Below the pieces are notes generated by a model. It saw nothing but the letters and a program-made list of their open reading frames with translations. It ran no database searches and was not told where the DNA came from. Shown one piece after another: positions 13,926 to 21,875 of a stretch of 23,750 bases of DNA. The DNA is from RGIG8597 sp050872545 (GTDB lineage Bacteria > Spirochaetota > GWE2-31-10). Where the stretch lies: the NCBI GenBank assembly GCA_050872545.1, contig JBNMHA010000033.1, positions 1 through 23,750 on the forward strand. The letters run 5' to 3'. The position numbers and the translations under genes were made by a program. Each line of letters starts with the position of its first letter. Position 1 is the first letter of the stretch.

Positions 13926-15359
13926 CTAAAAAATGAAGTTCAATGAGCAACCGACTGCAAATTCTCGCCCCATCCAAGCCGGAGTTATGAATAATGATTC
14001 TAGTCCTTTTACTCCTAATTCAAGCTGACATGCGCCGAAATGGAATCCGATTCCCAGTCCGGTATAAAAGCCGCTGGATGATGAAAATCCGGCTGATAAT
14101 CGCAGCGGAAGTTCAAACCAGTAGAATATAGGCATTAATTCTACTCCGGCAGCAAGCTCAAATGTCGGTAAATCACCGAATGAAACAGGATAAAAATCGC
14201 CGACCGTAAAGCTTACCGGAAGCGTCAGTGTCACGTCTCGGCGGTTAAGTGGCGAAACTGAAAATCCCAAGTGAATTGCGGTCAGCGGCATGAAGAATTC
14301 GCAGTCGCTTATTTGCCTTGTATTGTCAAAGTCATCTATTACATCTTGAAGCGAATCTAAAATTTCGGAAGCATTTAAAACATCGAGAGTTACTTTTCTA
14401 TCTATGTCAGAACGCTGATTTCCGGCATAAAACATAAAGCCTAAATCGGTTACACTCAGTCCGACTTTTATGTATTTGTTAATATCAAGCAGCAATCCTA
14501 AATCAACACCGATTCCCATTCCGAAATTTCCGCCGCCGTTAAGGATACTTTGCAAATCTAGTCCGTTTACTTCCGGAACTGAAATGTTTTTGAGAACATG
14601 TTTACCGAGAACGGAACCGTAAATAAAGTTACAATCAATATCTAATGAATATGTATATATTCCGGTATCATTAGGCGTATCGGTGTGCAGCGTTAGGTCG
14701 GAATAAAACGATGTATAAATGATAGGAAGATAGAAATGTCCGCTGAAACCGGCATAGAGTCCGCGAATCGGCAAATGTTTTTCCGCATTGGGAACTTTTG
14801 TCGAAACTGCAAATTTAAAATCTTGATACCACATTACACGACCGTAGAATTTTTCTTTCAGCGGTTCTATAAGTGAAAGTTTATCGAACAGTCCGAAAAA
14901 TAAATTCCTGCCTATAGTTACATCGGAAATGATTTTATTATCAAATGAAAAACCAATGGAACACGACTGAAGTTTGGCATAAAACGAAAAAAATGTGATT
15001 GCAGCTGCACTGTTCAGGCTTATTCCGTTAGGCGACATCCATTCAAGCTGTCTGGAAAAAAAATCATCTACATTCGGATTGTCGGATTTCAGCGTGTCTA
15101 AAATTTCTATTAAGTCATAAACGCTGAAAAAATTGGTCATTGCATCAAGCGTCAGATTTCCGAACAGATTTACCCCGAAACGATAAGGCGTTGTCGCTAT
15201 TCCGGCAGGGTTGTATGCCAGAGCTTCCAGTCCGGAGGAAACCGCACTGTGAGAACCTCCCATTCCCAATGAAAAAGCCGATTGCCAAGTATTAGGAACT
15301 GCAACTGCTGATGAAAATATATAAAGCATGAAAAATAGAGCGCATAGTAATTTTTTCAT
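13926..15359 (-). CDS. outer-membrane beta-barrel protein, FadL/UPF0164-like
   Basis: A 477-residue protein with a signal peptide (KKLLCALFFMLYIFSSAVAVP, cleavage near residue 20) and a beta-rich body. The opening segment, FSLGMGGSHSAVSSGLEALA followed by YNPAGIA, is the hallmark of FadL-type and PorV/UPF0164-like barrels. The chain alternates aromatic and hydrophobic strands with glycine turns and ends LNFIF, with the terminal phenylalanine typical of outer-membrane proteins. In Treponema, FadL-like proteins are thought to import fatty acids or other hydrophobic compounds. AAGGA lies 7 bases before the ATG. It begins 20 bases after a large lipoprotein gene, which suggests the two work together at the cell surface. 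Exact family is not certain. Confidence 0.75.
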   Translation of the reverse strand: MKKLLCALFFMLYIFSSAVAVPNTWQSAFSLGMGGSHSAVSSGLEALAYNPAGIATTPYRFGVNLFGNLTLDAMTNFFSVYDLIEILDTLKSDNPNVDDFFSRQLEWMSPNGISLNSAAAITFFSFYAKLQSCSIGFSFDNKIISDVTIGRNLFFGLFDKLSLIEPLKEKFYGRVMWYQDFKFAVSTKVPNAEKHLPIRGLYAGFSGHFYLPIIYTSFYSDLTLHTDTPNDTGIYTYSLDIDCNFIYGSVLGKHVLKNISVPEVNGLDLQSILNGGGNFGMGIGVDLGLLLDINKYIKVGLSVTDLGFMFYAGNQRSDIDRKVTLDVLNASEILDSLQDVIDDFDNTRQISDCEFFMPLTAIHLGFSVSPLNRRDVTLTLPVSFTVGDFYPVSFGDLPTFELAAGVELMPIFYWFELPLRLSAGFSSSSGFYTGLGIGFHFGACQLELGVKGLESLFITPAWMGREFAVGCSLNFIF

Positions 15360-15379
15360 ATAGTCCTTAATTCATTTTT

Positions 15380-17077
15380 TTATTTAAACATATCTGTTTT
15401 TACGTCAGCATTGCCTGTTGCTATGATATTCATATCCAGCATAAAATCAGTGGACATGCTGATTGCGCAGCTAGAACCTTCCGGGATTATGACATCAAGC
15501 AGTAAATCAGAGTCGGTCATTTCGGATATAGGTTTGGAAAAAGTAATTTCACATTTCTTATTAACATTATTTTGCAGTCTAAAATTACTTTTTTCTCCAT
15601 CAAACATCATAGGCGTTTCATTGCCGGAATCATCTTTGACACGCGCGTTTTTTATATCTACGGGAAAAGAAAAAGTGTTGTTCATATTTGCATTAATTTT
15701 TATTTCTTTGAGTATTTTTCCTACTCCGGACAACGGCAGTTTTGTGTTGCCTTCCGCTAAGGAAACGGCCCTAAAATCGTGAATAAATTTTCCTACTATT
15801 ACAAAACTGTTTCCTAAATCTATTTCCACCGAGAAGACAACTTTTAATCCTTTTATATTATGCGTTTTGTGGAAGCTACAGAATTCGGTTAAGCCTTCAA
15901 GATTTCCTACATCGGCAACATCTTGAAGTGTTGTTCCGTCACCTAAATCGTAATCTTTAACGAGGTCTTTTAATTCATCGACATTTTCAGCAACAATATC
16001 AGAGCCGAGCACATCCGAAATAGAAACATCGTTACCCATATCTTCAAGCAAATCATTGATTCCTTCGCCGCTTTCCTGATAAGCATCGGCAATGTCTTTT
16101 ACGCTTAAACCTTCTTTGGTAATCACACTTTCAAGCCCTTCCACACCGCCGCCGTTTTTTTCAATCATTGCTTTTATGTCATCAGGTGAAAGCCCTGCTC
16201 TGCTGCGTGTTATGCTTCGGGCAGTTGTACTCTTCGGCATTTTGCTTCCGGTTTTATTTTGTTCCATAAGATTTTCTATCAGGTCGAATCCTTTTCCGCG
16301 CACGGAAAGCGCATCTTCAGGCAGTTCAAACTTAAATACGTAATCGGTACATTTTGGATCTGTAGGATCTTTTAATACAGGTGAAAGTTTTGAATTGCTG
16401 TCGGAAAGAAAACCTTTTGGTATAAAAGCAAGGCATTTGTTTTCTTCGTCATAAGTTGCTTCATCAAATAAGAATTCTTTATCGCTTATGAGCATTTTTG
16501 AAATCGCAAAAACCGGCAGTCCGTCAACAAAATATTCTTCCTTAGCAGCTTCACGTCCTTCTGTAGGCGAATTAGAATCAATTATAAAAATTTTTGCTTT
16601 TATCTTCAAATATCCGTCGCTTGAACTAAGATGATCCAACGCTATATCATCTATGTCATCTTTATCCATATCCATTTTGATACTTGGAAATGAACTTTCT
16701 ATGACATTCGGTGTTTGGTAAATTTGTACAGGAAGTGGCCAAGTAAGTGGATCTTTGTTGCCTAAAAGGTCATTAACTTTAGAATCTATGCTCAAATCAC
16801 TGCTGTTCAGAGTAATTGGATCTAGTTTCATGTAAATCAGCCCGGATTTCTTTTCTTCTATTGATTCTTCATCACGATGCTGAAATTCCTTTAAGAATTC
16901 TTTCACATCAACAAATTCTGACATTTTAATTTGTTTTCCCAGTATAGGAACTTCGTAATCTAGATCCCATTCGGGTGATTTTATTTCACGCCCATCGGAA
17001 AAAAGTTCTGCGATTTTTTCTACTGCACATGAGGAAAAGAATAAGGCAAAAGCAAAAATAATCAATAATCGTTTCAT
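15380..17077 (-). CDS. large lipoprotein of unknown function, partner of the barrel
   Basis: A 565-residue predicted lipoprotein. The signal peptide FAFALFFSSC gives cysteine 17. I do not recognise a named family. The start of the mature chain (SPEWDLDYEVPILGKQI) resembles the PSWDVPL-type start of some surface proteins in other phyla. Two beta-rich blocks, about 40-260 and 400-565, flank a helical, acidic middle (about 285-385) with repeated loops such as KAMIEKNGGGVEGLES and VSISDVLGSDIVAENVDELK, and an arginine/serine-rich hinge near 275-290. Acidic clusters such as DMDKDDIDDIALD could bind a cation, which is a guess. AAGGA precedes the start. It lies between a radical SAM gene (15-base gap) and the barrel gene (20-base gap). 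Confidence 0.6.
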   Translation of the reverse strand: MKRLLIIFAFALFFSSCAVEKIAELFSDGREIKSPEWDLDYEVPILGKQIKMSEFVDVKEFLKEFQHRDEESIEEKKSGLIYMKLDPITLNSSDLSIDSKVNDLLGNKDPLTWPLPVQIYQTPNVIESSFPSIKMDMDKDDIDDIALDHLSSSDGYLKIKAKIFIIDSNSPTEGREAAKEEYFVDGLPVFAISKMLISDKEFLFDEATYDEENKCLAFIPKGFLSDSNSKLSPVLKDPTDPKCTDYVFKFELPEDALSVRGKGFDLIENLMEQNKTGSKMPKSTTARSITRSRAGLSPDDIKAMIEKNGGGVEGLESVITKEGLSVKDIADAYQESGEGINDLLEDMGNDVSISDVLGSDIVAENVDELKDLVKDYDLGDGTTLQDVADVGNLEGLTEFCSFHKTHNIKGLKVVFSVEIDLGNSFVIVGKFIHDFRAVSLAEGNTKLPLSGVGKILKEIKINANMNNTFSFPVDIKNARVKDDSGNETPMMFDGEKSNFRLQNNVNKKCEITFSKPISEMTDSDLLLDVIIPEGSSCAISMSTDFMLDMNIIATGNADVKTDMFK

Positions 17078-17092
17078 AATTCCTTCTTTAAT

Positions 17093-19258
17093 TTATAACA
17101 AAATAAGCCCAGCTTCCCGCAGGTCATTCCACAATTCATTATCAAGAAAACTTTCTTTGTTTTCAAAAATATCATCTGGTAATGAATCTAACCAATATTT
17201 CAGCGGTCGGTATAACTTTTTACTGTTAGAAAAATTTTCTTCTGATTTTGGTGAACTTTCTTTTAACAATCTGCAAATCCATTCAGCTAATGGTTTTGGA
17301 AGTTCATACGAAATATCACCGCATTTCCCGGCAAAATATAAGATTCCGTCTGAAAAAACTGGCGTTGTTCCGAGCCAGTAACATTTTTTGGTAATGTCAT
17401 GTTTTTTTGTACCGGCGAGTACCGATTTTACAAACTGCGGCTTGATTTTGCACGGAAGTTTCAGCCACTGCGAAGCGGGAATTTCCAAACTGCTGCGTAA
17501 ATTAAAATTATAAACTGCAACATTCAGAATTTCGCCGATTTTATTGAGTTTTACAGGCGGAATTGATTCCTTGCAGCTTATGTCATAATCCGTCAGTTTA
17601 TTTTCGTTCCGGCAGATTCCGGTAACAGAAAAATTTTGTGGATTGCGGAAAATTTCACTGTGAACAGTAAGGCTGAATTTGTGGAAAAATACGGAATGCA
17701 GAATTTTTTCCAGAAACATTTGGCGCACAACTTCTAATGTTTCGGCAATTTCTTCCGGTTTCTCACTGGGAAATCCGTATATTAAATATCCATGAACAAG
17801 TATATTTGACTGTGCGAATTTTCTGGAAACTCGGATTATGTTTTCTACAGTTGTTTTTTTATTCATCAAGGATAAAATTCTGCTGCAACCCGATTCCAAA
17901 CCGCCGGTTACTGCAATGCAGCCTGCACGTGACATCAGATACGGCAAATCGGAGTCGAACGCACTGTCGAATCGGATATTGCCCCACCAAATTATATCCA
18001 AACCGCGCTTTAAAATCTCCAAACAGAACGTTTTGATTACAGCCGGCGGCATTGCTTCATCTATAAAGTGAAAGCTGCGTATTCCGGTTTGCGCCACCAG
18101 TTTTTCTGCTGCATCGGCTAAAAACGCGCCGTCTTCCGGTTTGTATGTGGCTATGTAATTAAGCAAGGTGTCGCAGAAAGTGCATTTGTGATGATAACAT
18201 CCGTGCGCCATTCGCAGTTTCAGGTAAATGCGCTGCGACCAAAGCGAATGCATAGGGTTTGTGGATTCACGCAGAGTAAAATAAGAATCAAGCGGCAAAC
18301 CGCTGTAGTCCGGAATGAATTGCTTCTCGTAATTTTGAGCGTCATTGCCGGAATAGCAGATTTTTTTGCTGTCGCAATAAAAAGTTCGCACTAGTGAAGA
18401 TTCGCCGCATTCGCCGTTTAAATATTCAGCTAGTTTTAACAAAGGCAGTTCGCCGTCATCAAGTACGACGAAATCTACATAATCAAATAATTTCTTTTCC
18501 TTTATGCTGCGGAAACTTGTGTTGATAAAACCACCGCCGAGTATGACTTTTATATCCGGTTTAATATTTTTCAGTATTTGCGCTGTTTTTATCGCCAAAC
18601 AGAAATTGCCCGGAAACGGAACTGAAATGCCGACAAACAAACAGTCATCAAGATTCAGCTCTTTTATCGAATCCGACAACCAATTGGTTAGTAAGTCATT
18701 GTTTTTTAAGAAAGATTCTATATCGTCAAATGTCAGATTGCTGCTTTCTGCAATTGACGCAGCGTAACATGAAAGTCCGAAGTGCGGCAAAACGGTGTGG
18801 CTGCATAAATCGGTCAAATCATCGATAAACAATGAAGCAAGATGTACTGCCGCTTCGGTATTGTCGTTTTTATGTTTAATATTTTTCAGTTCGTCAAAGC
18901 GCGGTCCTTCCGGAAGATAAGTTCGCGATAATATTTTCACGGCAAGCTGCGGATATTTTCCCTGTAAAAACAAAATTACCGGTTCTATAACTGAAATGTA
19001 CTGTTCTTTTTTTGTGACAAATGCGGCTAAAGTTTCGGAAAGCGTTAATTTGCCGTTTGCCAATTGTTTTTCAATTTCATTAAACAATTCTGAAAGCCCG
19101 TTTTTTGAAAATAATTTAAGTGCGGCAGATATTGAAAAATCATGCTGCTGCACTGTAAGATTTTCTTGTTCCAGTGCGCCTTTTAGAAATGCCGATGCCG
19201 GATACGGTGAGGACAGCTGCACAAACGGCGGAGTAATCAGAATAATTTTTTTCTGCAT
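17093..19258 (-). CDS. cobalamin-type (B12-binding-domain) radical SAM protein
   Basis: A 721-residue radical SAM enzyme. The start at 19258 follows AAAGGA at 19265-19270; a longer frame has no such site. Residues 1-120 begin KIILITPPFVQLSSPYPASA, as in B12-dependent radical SAM proteins. A Rossmann-like B12-binding domain lies near 205-300 (LFVGISVPFPGNFCLA, KVILGGGF) without the DxHxxG cobalamin ligand. The iron-sulfur motif at 354-362 is CYHHKCTFC, spacing C-x4-C-x2-C rather than the textbook C-x3-C-x2-C. ITVTGGLESG and YLIYGFPSE-like segments follow, then a C-terminal domain with LPKPLAEWICRLLKE. The reaction is unknown; there is no precursor peptide gene beside it. It is the first gene of the run with the lipoprotein and barrel. 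Confidence 0.85.
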   Translation of the reverse strand: MQKKIILITPPFVQLSSPYPASAFLKGALEQENLTVQQHDFSISAALKLFSKNGLSELFNEIEKQLANGKLTLSETLAAFVTKKEQYISVIEPVILFLQGKYPQLAVKILSRTYLPEGPRFDELKNIKHKNDNTEAAVHLASLFIDDLTDLCSHTVLPHFGLSCYAASIAESSNLTFDDIESFLKNNDLLTNWLSDSIKELNLDDCLFVGISVPFPGNFCLAIKTAQILKNIKPDIKVILGGGFINTSFRSIKEKKLFDYVDFVVLDDGELPLLKLAEYLNGECGESSLVRTFYCDSKKICYSGNDAQNYEKQFIPDYSGLPLDSYFTLRESTNPMHSLWSQRIYLKLRMAHGCYHHKCTFCDTLLNYIATYKPEDGAFLADAAEKLVAQTGIRSFHFIDEAMPPAVIKTFCLEILKRGLDIIWWGNIRFDSAFDSDLPYLMSRAGCIAVTGGLESGCSRILSLMNKKTTVENIIRVSRKFAQSNILVHGYLIYGFPSEKPEEIAETLEVVRQMFLEKILHSVFFHKFSLTVHSEIFRNPQNFSVTGICRNENKLTDYDISCKESIPPVKLNKIGEILNVAVYNFNLRSSLEIPASQWLKLPCKIKPQFVKSVLAGTKKHDITKKCYWLGTTPVFSDGILYFAGKCGDISYELPKPLAEWICRLLKESSPKSEENFSNSKKLYRPLKYWLDSLPDDIFENKESFLDNELWNDLREAGLILL

Positions 19259-19297
19259 TTTTATTCCTTTGTTGATTTTAGAAACTTTGGCATTCGC

Positions 19298-19306
19298 ACT
19301 ATAGCA
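19298..19306 (-). promoter_or_regulatory. extended -10 promoter for the radical SAM operon
   Basis: Reading on the - strand, TGCTATAGT is an extended -10 element (TG-n-TATAGT) about 40 bases upstream of the start at 19258. The -35 region (TGTTTC 17 bases further) is weak, as is common for extended -10 promoters. It faces the nadC promoter, which has the nearly identical TGCTATATT. Confidence 0.5.
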
Positions 19307-19371
19307 TAAATCGACATGCAGAAACAGCTGGCTGAAAGTTTGATTCAAATATTATTTCTGGTGTTAAATTG

Positions 19372-19425
19372 CCGGCATTGTGATATACAAAATCACAAAA
19401 CATTTTGCTATATTACCGGCATTGT
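19372..19425 (+). promoter_or_regulatory. nadC promoter with palindrome and direct repeat (candidate operator)
   Basis: TGCTATATT at 19406-19414 is an extended -10 element. Just upstream, TTGTGAT at 19378-19384 and ATCACAA at 19392-19398 form a 7-base inverted repeat with a 7-base gap. CCGGCATTGT occurs at 19372-19381 and again at 19416-19425, flanking the -10 element. This layout would let a repressor block RNA polymerase, plausibly a niacin- or NAD-sensing one given the genes controlled. The regulator is not identified. Confidence 0.5.
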
Positions 19426-19439
19426 ATATGGAGGACAGA

Positions 19440-20276
19440 ATGATTTATACGGACGAAATCGACCGATTGACAGATATTGCTTTTGATGAAGATTTTGCCC
19501 AATACGGAGATGTTACTACAGATGCAGTGTTTCCTAATGGTCTGGGCGATGGCACTTACGTTTTGAAAGCTAAGGACAACGGAATTCTCTGCGGAAAAGA
19601 AGTCTTTGAAATGGTCTTTAAAAAACTTGATCCGTCCTTGCAGGTAACTTTTGTGCATTCGGACGGTGATTTTGTTTCATACGGCGATGTAGTGGCTGAA
19701 ATAAACGGCAAAATTGCTTCAATACTCAAAGGTGAACGGACAGCTCTTAATTTTATTTGCTATTTAAGTGCTATAGCTACACGAACAAATGAATTTGTAA
19801 AAGCTGCGGCTCCGGTGAAAATTCTTGATACACGAAAGACATTGCCCGGTTATCGTCATCTTGCGAAATATGCCGTAGCCTGCGGCGGTGCGGTTAATCA
19901 TCGTATCGGATTGTATGATATGGTGATGATAAAAGATAACCACATTGACGGAGCCGGCGGAATTGCGCAGGCGGTAAATCGTGTGCGTGAAAAATGGGGA
20001 AACAAATATAAAATTGAAGTAGAAACCAGAAATCTTGCGGAAGTAGAAGAAGCCGTGCAGCTTAATGTCGACCGTATAATGCTTGATAATATGGACAATG
20101 AAACTATAGCTAAAGCTGTAAAAATAATTAACGGAAAAACAGAAATTGAAGCTTCCGGAAATATGACGTTGGAACGTGTAAAAACTCTTGCCGGTTCTGG
20201 CGTTGATTTTATTTCTGTCGGAGAGCTGACTCATTCAGTCAAAGTTTTTGATTTTTCTTTAGTAAGCGGTAAATGA
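19440..20276 (+). CDS. nadC: nicotinate-nucleotide pyrophosphorylase (quinolinate phosphoribosyltransferase)
   Basis: A 278-residue NadC, which turns quinolinate and PRPP into nicotinate mononucleotide in de novo NAD synthesis. Clear family segments are GERTALNFICYLSAIATRT, KILDTRKTLPGYR, KYAVACGGAVNHRIGLYD, MIKDNHI, EVETRNLAEVEEAV, IMLDNMD and the terminal EASGNMTLERVKTLAGSGVDFIS-type barrel end. Two positions differ from the usual form: the residue before KYAV is alanine rather than glutamate, and GGG is GGA. The start at 19440 follows GGAGG by five bases and opens with the IDRL segment typical of the family; an ATG at 19428 and one at 19380 are less likely. It is the first gene of the operon, 15 bases before nadB. 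Confidence 0.93.
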   Translation: MIYTDEIDRLTDIAFDEDFAQYGDVTTDAVFPNGLGDGTYVLKAKDNGILCGKEVFEMVFKKLDPSLQVTFVHSDGDFVSYGDVVAEINGKIASILKGERTALNFICYLSAIATRTNEFVKAAAPVKILDTRKTLPGYRHLAKYAVACGGAVNHRIGLYDMVMIKDNHIDGAGGIAQAVNRVREKWGNKYKIEVETRNLAEVEEAVQLNVDRIMLDNMDNETIAKAVKIINGKTEIEASGNMTLERVKTLAGSGVDFISVGELTHSVKVFDFSLVSGK

Positions 20277-20291
20277 TAAGGAGAGACTGTT

Positions 20292-21860
20292 ATGCAAAAA
20301 GTTTATGATGCATTAGTTATCGGAACCGGAATTGCGGGATTAAGTTGTGCTATTTATTTAAAAGAAGCCGGTTATGACGTGGCAGTTATTACAAAAACCG
20401 ATGACGTTTCCGAGTGTAATTCCTTTCAGGCACAAGGCGGAATCATTGCTTGGAATCCGGAAGATGACCCTAAATTATTGTATAAAGACATTTTGGAAGC
20501 AGGCTGCTATTATAACAATACTGCGGCTGTCAAACTTTTGTCCGAAACCGGTCCAAAGCAGGTTTTTGATTTCCTGATAGATAAAATCGGTATAAAATTC
20601 AGCACTGATAATAACGGCAAATTTGATTATACCGAAGAAGCAGCTCATTCAAAGCGCAGAATTCTTCATTATGAAGACCACACCGGCGATAAAATTATTA
20701 CCGAACTTTTAGCTTATGCAAGAAAGATAGGACTTGAGATTCTGACTTCTCATACTTCAATCGATTTGATTACAAACAATCATCACAGTGCGGATAATCA
20801 GGAAATTTACCGAAAGCGTGAAGTTATGGGCGTTTATGTTTTGAATAACCTTGATGGCTGCGTGGAAAAACTTCTGGCGTATAAAGTAATTTTAGCTACT
20901 GGCGGAGTGGGAGAAATTTTTCAGCATACTACAAACCCACCGGCTGCTACCGGTGACGGATTGAGCATGGCGCACAGAGCCGGCGCGGATATTATAAACG
21001 CAGAGTTCGTGCAGTTTCATCCTACAGCGTTATTTCACCGTGATATAAAACGCTTTTTGATTTCCGAGTCATTGCGCGGCGAAGGAGCCAAACTTTTGAA
21101 TAGAGACGGAAAGGAATTTATGGGGCGTTACAGTCATTTGCGAGAACTCGCGCCGCGTGATGTTGTTGCCCGTGCAATATATGAGGAAATGAGCAAAACC
21201 GGAGCAGACTTTATGCTGCTGGATTTGGCGAATAACTACAAGGGCAGCGTTCCGATTGAAAAGCGTTTTTCTAAGATTTACAATACTTGTCTGTCCGGTG
21301 GAATTGATATTACAAAGGAACCGATTCCGATTGTTCCTTCGGCGCATTTTTTCTGCGGTGGAATAAAAGTTGACCTTAACGGACGAACTTCGATTAAAAA
21401 TCTTTATGCACTTGGTGAAGTAAGTTGTACCGGATTGCACGGTGCGAACAGGCTTGCTTCTACGTCGCTGCTTGAAGGGCTTGTGTGGGCAAAGCGTGCG
21501 GCTGATGATATAAAGGAAAATTTTCAGGAAATACGCAGATCGCGTCTTGATAACATTGTCGATTGGGAAAATCCTAAGTCTAAAACGGAAGAATTCGATC
21601 CGCTTATTATCGGGCAGGATTTGCAGGTTATAAAACTGACTATGTGGAATTATGCAGGCATTATCAGAACCAATAAAGGGTTGGAGCGTGCTAAAGCTGA
21701 TTTGAATTATTATTCGCATAGAATTATAAAATTCTACAAAGAAGCGAAGCTGAATCGGTCGATTATCGAACTGCGCAATGCGATAATTACGGCATCTATT
21801 ATTGTGGATCAGGCTATACACAACACAAAGTCTTTGGGATGTCACTATATAAAAAATTAA
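20292..21860 (+). CDS. nadB: L-aspartate oxidase
   Basis: A 522-residue FAD-dependent L-aspartate oxidase, which makes iminoaspartate for quinolinate synthesis. The FAD-binding GTGIAGLSCAIYLKEAG is at residues 11-27. SFQAQGGIIAW, the active-site segments FVQFHPTAL, ISESLRGEGAKLLN and ELAPRDVVARAI, and the late HFFCGGIKVDLNGRT and LYALGEVSCTGLHGANRLAS all match the family. The C-terminal helical domain is present and length is normal. AAGGAGAGA precedes the ATG. NadA, the partner quinolinate synthase that normally accompanies NadB and NadC, is not in the window, so it must lie elsewhere or be replaced. The next gene starts 15 bases downstream. Confidence 0.94.
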   Translation: MQKVYDALVIGTGIAGLSCAIYLKEAGYDVAVITKTDDVSECNSFQAQGGIIAWNPEDDPKLLYKDILEAGCYYNNTAAVKLLSETGPKQVFDFLIDKIGIKFSTDNNGKFDYTEEAAHSKRRILHYEDHTGDKIITELLAYARKIGLEILTSHTSIDLITNNHHSADNQEIYRKREVMGVYVLNNLDGCVEKLLAYKVILATGGVGEIFQHTTNPPAATGDGLSMAHRAGADIINAEFVQFHPTALFHRDIKRFLISESLRGEGAKLLNRDGKEFMGRYSHLRELAPRDVVARAIYEEMSKTGADFMLLDLANNYKGSVPIEKRFSKIYNTCLSGGIDITKEPIPIVPSAHFFCGGIKVDLNGRTSIKNLYALGEVSCTGLHGANRLASTSLLEGLVWAKRAADDIKENFQEIRRSRLDNIVDWENPKSKTEEFDPLIIGQDLQVIKLTMWNYAGIIRTNKGLERAKADLNYYSHRIIKFYKEAKLNRSIIELRNAIITASIIVDQAIHNTKSLGCHYIKN

Positions 21861-21875
21861 AATAAGGATTATTTA

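Noticed and set aside
17737..19304. Several open frames on the + strand opposite the radical SAM gene
   Set aside because: They are antisense shadows of a long, well-supported gene, with no ribosome-binding sites or recognisable domains.
19379..19397. CRP binding site (TGTGA...TCACA) before nadC
   Set aside because: The spacing between half-sites is 9 bases; CRP needs 6.
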